Below, piece by piece: positions 6,664 through 11,578 of a stretch of 11,578 nucleotides of DNA. Under the pieces are notes generated by a model that saw only the letters and a list, made by a program, of their open reading frames with translations, had not been told where the DNA came from and ran no database searches. The position numbers and the translations under genes were made by a program. The first letter of the stretch is position 1; each line of letters begins with the position of its first letter. Source of the DNA: an uncultured Burkholderiales bacterium (GTDB taxonomy: Bacteria; Pseudomonadota; Gammaproteobacteria; Burkholderiales; Burkholderiaceae_D); the NCBI GenBank assembly GCA_903904635.1, contig CAIVDH010000302.1, positions 1-11,578 on the forward strand, given 5' to 3'.

Positions 6664-7920
6664 ATGGATTCACAAAGCTTTTCTCTTTTGTTTGCTGCAA
6701 TGCTCCTGGCCACGCTGGGCGTAAAGTTATGGCTGAGCGCACGCCAGCTAAGACATGTTGCGACTCACCGCGATGCCGTGCCCGAGCAGTTTGCGCAAAA
6801 AATCCCGCTTGCAGCGCATCAAAAAGCAGCTGATTACACCATCGCTAAAACACGCCTGAAAATGGTGATGCTGGTTGTCAGTTCAGTGGTGCTGGTTGGC
6901 TTTACTTTGCTGGGCGGTCTGCAATGGTTATCTTTTAAAATTATTGACATCGTCGGCCCCGGCATCATTTATCAGATCGCTCTGATTGCTGCAGTGGCAC
7001 TGATTTCCAGTTTGATTGACCTGCCTTTCGACTACTACAAGCAATTCACCTTGGAAGAAAAATTCGGATTCAATAAAATGAACCCGGCTCTGTTTTTCTC
7101 TGACCTTGCCAAAAGTACCTTGATAGGATCACTGATCGGCTTACCTTTGATCTGGGTAACACTGACATTGATGGAAAAAGCCGGTGAATTATGGTGGCTA
7201 TATGCATGGGTATTGTGGTGTGGCTTTCAGGTGCTGATGCTGGGTTTTTATCAAAGCGTGGTTGCGCCTCTGTTCAATAAATTCACGCCATTAGATGATG
7301 AAAGTCTGCGCTCACGTATCGAGAATCTGATGAAACGCGTCGGCTTTGCGAGCAAGGGCTTGTTTGTGATGGATGGTTCGCGTCGCAGCGCCCATGGCAA
7401 TGCGTATTTTTCCGGTTTTGGTTCAGCTAAACGCATCGTATTTTTCGACACCCTTTTGTCGCGTCTGGCACCGAATGAAATAGAAGCGGTGCTGGCGCAT
7501 GAACTTGGCCATTTCAAACTGCATCATGTCATTAAGCGCATTGCGCTGATTTTTGTGCTGTCATTGGGCTTTCTGGCGCTGCTGGGTTATCTGAAAAATC
7601 AGGTCTGGTTTTATCAGGGACTGGGCGTCATGCCTATGCTGGATGCCAGCAATGATGCAATGGCACTGATACTGTTTATGTTTGTGCTGCCGGTTTTCAC
7701 TTTCCTGCTCTCGCCACTGACATCGATCGGTTCACGCAAACATGAATTTGAAGCCGATGCTTTCGCTGCAAAGCATAGCAACTCGCAAGATCTGATCTCA
7801 GCACTGGTCAAGCTCTACGAAGACAATGCTTCAACGTTGACGCCTGATCCTTTGCATTCTGCCTTTTATGATTCACACCCTCCAGCTAGCGTGCGGGTAC
7901 AACGTCTGCTGACGCAATAA
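6664..7920 (+). CDS. Ste24-like M48 family zinc metalloprotease, integral membrane
   Basis: This 418-aa protein has the layout of the Ste24/CAAX prenyl protease 1 family (M48A). An N-terminal hydrophobic helix spans about 7-25, followed by helices near 67-85, 102-120, 150-170 and 178-200. The zinc site HELGH is at 279-283, two more membrane segments lie at 292-310 and 332-350, and the third zinc ligand is Glu361 in HEFEADAFA. Bacterial members have no known prenylated substrate and are thought to act in membrane protein quality control; the substrate here is unknown. A purine-rich AGGCAGGG precedes the ATG. It leads a compact run with the downstream dehydratase gene 15 bp away. It is longer than HtpX (about 290 aa) and has the Ste24-like N-terminal extension, so HtpX is less likely. 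Confidence 0.92.
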   Translation: MDSQSFSLLFAAMLLATLGVKLWLSARQLRHVATHRDAVPEQFAQKIPLAAHQKAADYTIAKTRLKMVMLVVSSVVLVGFTLLGGLQWLSFKIIDIVGPGIIYQIALIAAVALISSLIDLPFDYYKQFTLEEKFGFNKMNPALFFSDLAKSTLIGSLIGLPLIWVTLTLMEKAGELWWLYAWVLWCGFQVLMLGFYQSVVAPLFNKFTPLDDESLRSRIENLMKRVGFASKGLFVMDGSRRSAHGNAYFSGFGSAKRIVFFDTLLSRLAPNEIEAVLAHELGHFKLHHVIKRIALIFVLSLGFLALLGYLKNQVWFYQGLGVMPMLDASNDAMALILFMFVLPVFTFLLSPLTSIGSRKHEFEADAFAAKHSNSQDLISALVKLYEDNASTLTPDPLHSAFYDSHPPASVRVQRLLTQ

Positions 7921-7935
7921 GATGCCGAGCACAAG

Positions 7936-8286
7936 ATGATGAATCGCGCCGAACTGCTGCAAAAATCCTGCAAGCATCTGGAACAGGCAGCATCGGCAGA
8001 GGAAATCAGTGCAGCCTTGGCTGCACTGCCTGACTGGCACGTAGAGCATGAGAAATTGACACGTTCGTTCAGCTTTAAAAATTTTCATCAAACGATAGAT
8101 TTCGTCAATGCCATTGCCAGCATCATTCATCAGGAAGATCATCATCCGGAACTAGTAGCGAGCTACAACCGCTGCATAGTCAAATTCAACACGCACTCCG
8201 TCAATGCGGGCAAAGGCGGTCTGTCAGAAAACGATTTTATTTGCGCAGCCAAAATCGATGCCGTATTTCAGCAGGCGTTTTGCTAA
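7936..8286 (+). CDS. phhB: Pterin-4a-carbinolamine dehydratase (PCD/DCoH family)
   Basis: The 116-aa product matches the small PCD fold. It has LPDWHVEHEKLTRSFSFKNF in the first half, then the active-site motif HQEDHHP (His69, His70, Pro71), a YNRCIVKFNTHS strand with His87, and GGLSENDFICAAKID at the end. The enzyme dehydrates 4a-hydroxytetrahydrobiopterin to recycle the cofactor of aromatic amino acid hydroxylases. No phenylalanine hydroxylase gene is in the window, and many bacteria carry PCD-like proteins without one, so a moonlighting role (for example in molybdopterin or folate-related chemistry) is possible. Two ATGs are adjacent (7936 and 7939) and cannot be told apart. The gene sits 15 bp after the protease gene and 3 bp before rsgA, so the three are very likely cotranscribed. 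Confidence 0.92.
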   Translation: MMNRAELLQKSCKHLEQAASAEEISAALAALPDWHVEHEKLTRSFSFKNFHQTIDFVNAIASIIHQEDHHPELVASYNRCIVKFNTHSVNAGKGGLSENDFICAAKIDAVFQQAFC

Positions 8287-8289
8287 AGC

Positions 8290-9180
8290 ATGGATGAACT
8301 CACAGGACTAATCGTAGCAGCACACGGCAGACATTATCTTGCGCAATTTGAGGGGCGCTTTCTTCAATGCGTCACACGTGGCAAAAAAAGTGATGTCGCC
8401 GTCGGTGACCATGTCAGCTTCAAGCTGACCTCGCCAGATCAGGGCGTGATAGAAGCGATCTTGCCGCGTAGCGCGCTGTTGTATCGTTCAGACCAATATA
8501 AATCCAAACTGTTGGCAGCCAATGTTACGCAGCTATTCATTGTGGTGGCGACCGAGCCGGGCTTTACCGAAGATCTGGTATCGCGCGCGCTTGTGGCAGC
8601 AGAATCAGCCGGAATCAAAGCCCATTTGATACTCAATAAAATCGATATCACTGCGTCATTAGAAGCCACACGTAAGCGGCTGGCGTTTTATGCAGGACTG
8701 GGCTATCCGGTACATGAAGTCACGGCCAAAGAAGATCCTGCAGGCACGCTTGAGATTATCAGCCCGCTATTGGCTGGCCAGTCGACTATTTTGATCGGTC
8801 AGTCTGGCATGGGCAAATCTTCATTGGTTAATTTACTGGTGCCGGATGCCGAGATTGCGGTACGCGAAATTTCAGCTGCGCTCGATACCGGCAAACACAC
8901 AACCACGTTCACGCGTCTGTATTCGATTGACGCGGATACCACCGTGATTGATTCGCCCGGCTTTCAGGAATTTGGGCTTTACCAGCTCTCAGAAGGCATG
9001 CTGGAGCGCGCGTTTCCGGAATTTGCAGCGCATCTCGGAACATGCCGCTTTTATAACTGCCATCATCTCAATGAGCCTGATTGCCAGATACTGCAGGGGC
9101 TCAAGGATGGGAAAATATCAGCAGCCCGACATGCGCTATACCGACAATTGCTGCATGAGGCCTCGCAAAAGCTTTACTAG
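8290..9180 (+). CDS. rsgA: Ribosome small subunit-dependent GTPase A
   Basis: RsgA is a late-stage 30S assembly checkpoint GTPase that binds near the decoding centre and helps release RbfA. The 296-aa protein shows the circularly permuted order typical of the family. An N-terminal OB-fold (about 1-65) comes first, then G4 NKID (116-119), G1 GQSGMGKS (170-177), the G2 region GKHTTT (201-206) and G3 DSPG (221-224). A C-terminal zinc knuckle follows with Cys252, Cys257, His259 and Cys265 in [15 protein letters not shown]. coli RsgA is about 350 aa; the shorter N-terminus here is usual in betaproteobacteria. Only three bases separate it from the preceding gene, and no Shine-Dalgarno lies in that gap, so translational coupling is likely. 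Confidence 0.96.
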   Translation: MDELTGLIVAAHGRHYLAQFEGRFLQCVTRGKKSDVAVGDHVSFKLTSPDQGVIEAILPRSALLYRSDQYKSKLLAANVTQLFIVVATEPGFTEDLVSRALVAAESAGIKAHLILNKIDITASLEATRKRLAFYAGLGYPVHEVTAKEDPAGTLEIISPLLAGQSTILIGQSGMGKSSLVNLLVPDAEIAVREISAALDTGKHTTTFTRLYSIDADTTVIDSPGFQEFGLYQLSEGMLERAFPEFAAHLGTCRFYNCHHLNEPDCQILQGLKDGKISAARHALYRQLLHEASQKLY

Positions 9181-9228
9181 AGCCGTTTTGCCGGACCGGG
9201 AATGGTGTTAATCCGCGGCTAAATCTCT

Positions 9229-9234
9229 TATAAT
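9229..9234 (+). promoter_or_regulatory. Consensus -10 element of the argF promoter
   Basis: TATAAT is an exact sigma-70 -10 hexamer 54 bp upstream of the argF ATG. The -35 region is poor (TGTTAA at 17-bp spacing, or TTAATC at 15), so an activator or a weak promoter is possible. The predicted start near 9241 would give a leader of about 46 bases that contains the hairpin at 9252-9278. Confidence 0.65.
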
Positions 9235-9251
9235 CATAGGCTTACAAGATT

Positions 9252-9287
9252 CGGCGGCTGGCGCCTGACTGGCCGCCGTTTTCATTT
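9252..9287 (+). promoter_or_regulatory. GC hairpin with T-rich tail abutting argF: attenuator, terminator or translation-control element
   Basis: CGGCGGC (9252-9258) pairs perfectly with GCCGCCG (9272-9278) over a 13-base loop. TTTTCATTT then runs straight into the argF ATG at 9288. In form this is an intrinsic terminator, but it lies downstream of the TATAAT and upstream of the gene. A weaker alternative stem, GGCG (9253-9256) with CGCC (9262-9265), would exclude the main one. No Shine-Dalgarno is visible before the ATG. It may terminate rsgA transcripts, attenuate argF, or shape its ribosome site. Confidence 0.55.
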
Positions 9288-10199
9288 ATGGCAATCAAAC
9301 ACTATCTGCAGTTTGCTGATTTCACGCTCGACGAGTATGCGTACTTAATCGAGCGCGCTACCCTCATCAAACGCAAATTCAAAAATTACGAGCCCTACCA
9401 CCCGCTGCTAGACCGTACGCTGGTGATGGTGTTCGAAAAAAATTCTACGCGCACCCGTCTGTCATTTGAAGCGGGCATGCATCAGCTGGGCGGTGCGGCA
9501 ATTTATCTCAATACGCGCGACAGTCAGTTGGGACGTGGCGAGCCTGTTGAAGATGCCGCACAAGTGATGTCCCGCATGTGCGACATCATCATGATCCGCA
9601 CCTTTGGTCAGGAAATCATCGAACGCTTTGCAGCGAATTCACGCGTACCGGTGGTCAATGGCCTAACCAATGAACATCATCCCTGCCAGGTATTTGCTGA
9701 TGTCTTTACTTACATAGAACACCGCGGCTCGATCGCCGGCAAAACTGTTGCATGGGTGGGTGACGCCAACAATATGCTGTATTCCTGGCTGCAGGCAGCG
9801 GAAGTATTTGGCTTTCATATGCATGTTTCGACACCGATGGGTTATGACATCAATCCTGCACTGGTTTCGCGCGACAATCTGCGCTACACCGTCTTTGCCG
9901 ATCCGGCAGCTGCCTGCGCAGGTGCGCATCTGGTGACCACCGATGTATGGACCAGCATGGGCTACGAACAAGAAAATGCGGCACGTCTGAAAGCCTTTGA
10001 TGGCTGGATCGTTGATGCTGCAAAAATGCAGCGCGCTCAGCCAGATGCCTTATTTATGCACTGTCTGCCTGCGCATCGCGGCGAAGAAGTATCGGCCGAA
10101 GTGATAGACGGCCCGCAATCCGTGGTGTGGGAAGAAGCGGAAAACCGTCTGCATGTACAAAAAGCGCTGCTCGAATATTTAGTGCTCGGCAAACTATAA
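9288..10199 (+). CDS. argF: Ornithine carbamoyltransferase
   Basis: The enzyme transfers the carbamoyl group from carbamoyl phosphate to ornithine to make citrulline, the sixth step of arginine synthesis, in the cytoplasm, usually as a trimer. The 303-aa product has all family landmarks. The carbamoyl phosphate loop STRTR is at 53-57, HPCQ at 131-134, the ornithine-loop residues SMG at 223-225 within [11 protein letters not shown], and the HCLP catalytic cysteine loop at 258-261. The start MAIKHYLQF agrees with related proteins, so the absence of a Shine-Dalgarno is not explained by a wrong start. It could also be called the anabolic enzyme argI by naming habit; the argG neighbour supports a biosynthetic role. 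It is followed by argG after 32 bp. Confidence 0.97.
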   Translation: MAIKHYLQFADFTLDEYAYLIERATLIKRKFKNYEPYHPLLDRTLVMVFEKNSTRTRLSFEAGMHQLGGAAIYLNTRDSQLGRGEPVEDAAQVMSRMCDIIMIRTFGQEIIERFAANSRVPVVNGLTNEHHPCQVFADVFTYIEHRGSIAGKTVAWVGDANNMLYSWLQAAEVFGFHMHVSTPMGYDINPALVSRDNLRYTVFADPAAACAGAHLVTTDVWTSMGYEQENAARLKAFDGWIVDAAKMQRAQPDALFMHCLPAHRGEEVSAEVIDGPQSVVWEEAENRLHVQKALLEYLVLGKL

Positions 10200-10231
10200 A
10201 TTCAAATCTCGTAACGAAGGAAAGTAAGAAC

Positions 10232-11464
10232 ATGAGCGACACAAAAAAAGTCGTCCTCGCCTACTCGGGCGGTCTGGACACCTCAGTCATATTGAAATGG
10301 CTGCAAGATAATTATCACTGCGAAATCGTGACCTTCACGGCTGATCTGGGTCAGGGCGAAGAACTGGAACCGGCGCGTGCAAAGGCGATCAAGTTCGGCA
10401 TCAAGCCGGAAAATATTTTTATTGATGATCTGCGCGAAGAGTTTGTCAGTGATTTTGTTTTTCCCATGTTTCGCGCCAATACCGTGTATGAAGGCGAATA
10501 TCTGCTCGGCACGTCGATTGCCCGGCCACTGATAGCCAAGCGGCTAATCGATATCGTTAAAAAAACCGGCGCAGATACCATCTCGCATGGCGCCACCGGC
10601 AAGGGGAATGATCAGGTACGTTTTGAGCTGGGCGCGTATGCGCTAATGCCGAATGTAAAAATCATTGCGCCTTGGCGTGAATGGGATTTACTCTCACGCG
10701 AGAAGTTACTGAAATATGCTGAAGATGCCGGCATAGAAATCGACATGAAACACAAGAACGGCGGCGCGCCCTACTCTATGGACGCCAACCTCTTGCACAT
10801 CAGCTTCGAAGGTCGTCATCTTGAAAACCCAAGTGCTGAAGCAGAAGAAACCATGTGGCGCTGGACAGTCAGTCCTGAAGCGGCACCGGACACAGCTGAA
10901 TACCTTGACGTCGAATTCGAGCATGGCGACATCGTTGCACTCAACGGCAAACGTCTCTCACCAGCGACCGTACTCACCGAGCTGAACCGCTTAGGCGGCA
11001 AGCACGGCATAGGCCGTCTTGATCTGGTCGAAAACCGCTATGTTGGCATGAAATCTCGCGGCTGCTATGAAACACCAGGCGGCACCATCATGCTGCGCGC
11101 GCATCGGGCAATTGAATCTATCACCTTAGATCGCGAAGTCGCGCATCTGAAAGATGATTTGATGCCGCGCTATGCGTCCCTCATCTATAACGGCTACTGG
11201 TGGGCGCCTGAACGCGTGGCAATACAAACGCTGATTGATCACACACAGCAAAATGTAAACGGCTGGGTACGCATCAAGCTTTACAAGGGCAATGTCATTG
11301 TCGTATCGCGCGATTCAAAAACTGATTCTTTGTTCGATATGAATATTGCGACCTTTGATGAAGATGGCGGCGCATATAACCAGGCCGATGCAGGCGGCTT
11401 TATTAAGTTGAACGCTTTGCGCATGCGCATTGCAGCCAACGCACGCATCAAGCGCGGCAAGTAG
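10232..11464 (+). CDS. argG: Argininosuccinate synthase
   Basis: ArgG joins citrulline and aspartate with ATP cleavage to AMP and pyrophosphate, making argininosuccinate; it takes the product of the preceding gene. The 410-aa protein starts with the N-type ATP pyrophosphatase loop AYSGGLDTS (SGGLDTS at 12-18). It continues with [10 protein letters not shown], the [12 protein letters not shown] segment, the citrulline-contact region around [11 protein letters not shown], and RGCYETPGG. The ATG at 10232 is preceded by a clear AAGGAAAG ribosome binding site about 8-10 bases upstream. The frame is open farther upstream into argF, but that part is unlike the family and the ribosome site settles the start. 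The length is normal for the type I enzyme. It is very likely cotranscribed with argF. Confidence 0.97.
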   Translation: MSDTKKVVLAYSGGLDTSVILKWLQDNYHCEIVTFTADLGQGEELEPARAKAIKFGIKPENIFIDDLREEFVSDFVFPMFRANTVYEGEYLLGTSIARPLIAKRLIDIVKKTGADTISHGATGKGNDQVRFELGAYALMPNVKIIAPWREWDLLSREKLLKYAEDAGIEIDMKHKNGGAPYSMDANLLHISFEGRHLENPSAEAEETMWRWTVSPEAAPDTAEYLDVEFEHGDIVALNGKRLSPATVLTELNRLGGKHGIGRLDLVENRYVGMKSRGCYETPGGTIMLRAHRAIESITLDREVAHLKDDLMPRYASLIYNGYWWAPERVAIQTLIDHTQQNVNGWVRIKLYKGNVIVVSRDSKTDSLFDMNIATFDEDGGAYNQADAGGFIKLNALRMRIAANARIKRGK

Positions 11465-11476
11465 ATTTTGATTTAT

Positions 11477-11498
11477 GGCCCCGGCGCAGGCTGGGGCT
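11477..11498 (+). terminator. Hairpin after argG, possible terminator
   Basis: GGCCCCGG (11477-11484) pairs with CTGGGGCT (11491-11498) over a 6-base loop, with two G-T wobbles. It begins 13 bp after the argG stop, where a terminator would be expected. No T-run follows directly, so it is a weak intrinsic terminator at best. Confidence 0.4.
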
Positions 11499-11556
11499 CA
11501 GCAGATTCTTGCCTTTGCAGCGCTCAAAAATTTTCTATTAATCTCGATTAAATATC

Positions 11557-11578
11557 ATGACTACACAATTCGATAATG
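11557..11578 (+). CDS. 5' end of a gene, probably pyrimidine/purine nucleoside phosphorylase (UPF0345/PpnP); truncated by window
   Basis: Only seven codons (MTTQFDN) fall inside the window. This matches the N-terminus I recall for betaproteobacterial UPF0345 proteins, where a QFDNVSVVKKAN-type start is common. PpnP is a small cupin-fold enzyme that phosphorolyses nucleosides. There is no clear Shine-Dalgarno before the ATG. The gene follows argG after 92 bp. With so few residues this stays a suggestion. Confidence 0.4.

Noticed and set aside
9181..9220. AGCCG/CGGCT pair after rsgA as a terminator
   Set aside because: The loop is about 30 bases and there is no T-run after the second arm.
1..11578. 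Mobile elements, CRISPR arrays, tRNA or rRNA genes, phage or toxin-antitoxin modules
   Set aside because: No transposase, direct-repeat array, cloverleaf-like sequence or matching protein signature was found on either strand.

Overview
The window reads as a chromosomal segment of a betaproteobacterium, probably from the Nitrosomonadales/Gallionellales/Methylophilales side rather than Burkholderiales. This rests on protein signatures (an SrkA-type kinase, an Orn with betaproteobacterial context, the neighbourhood M48 protease - PCD - RsgA - ArgF - ArgG) and on moderate base composition judged by eye. The exact genus cannot be read from the sequence. There are no mobile elements, CRISPR arrays, rRNA or tRNA genes that I can support. 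Gene density is high and no gap exceeds about 250 bp.

Region 1 (1-5370) is a stress and metabolic-signalling block. A nearly complete Pat-like protein lysine acetyltransferase (NDP-forming acyl-CoA synthetase fused to GNAT) runs leftwards off the window edge. It is divergent from a two-domain universal stress protein. That gene converges on a second, single-domain universal stress protein, behind which lies an SrkA/YihE-type kinase on the same strand. A perfect FNR/Anr palindrome sits between pat and the first usp. A one-mismatch FNR box sits upstream of the second usp, at class II spacing from an extended -10-like element. I infer that the block responds to oxygen limitation.

Region 2 (5367-9180) holds housekeeping genes: a YecA/UPF0149 protein without the usual SEC-C tail, oligoribonuclease (orn, leftward), then a rightward tight run of a Ste24-like M48 membrane protease, a pterin-4a-carbinolamine dehydratase and the ribosome assembly GTPase rsgA. 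A 14-bp tandem repeat lies where the yecA-like gene and orn converge.

Region 3 (9181-11578) is arginine biosynthesis: argF and argG, 32 bp apart, supply the two steps from ornithine to argininosuccinate. argF has a consensus TATAAT and a GC hairpin followed by a T-rich stretch directly against its ATG, with no visible Shine-Dalgarno. The window ends seven codons into a gene whose N-terminus resembles the PpnP (UPF0345) nucleoside phosphorylase family.

Most genes belong to well-known families. The points of greatest interest are the FNR-box pair around the Usp/Pat cluster, the retention of all three catalytic residues of ADP-forming acyl-CoA synthetase in the Pat homologue, and the argF leader. 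I did not find a clearly new biological system.
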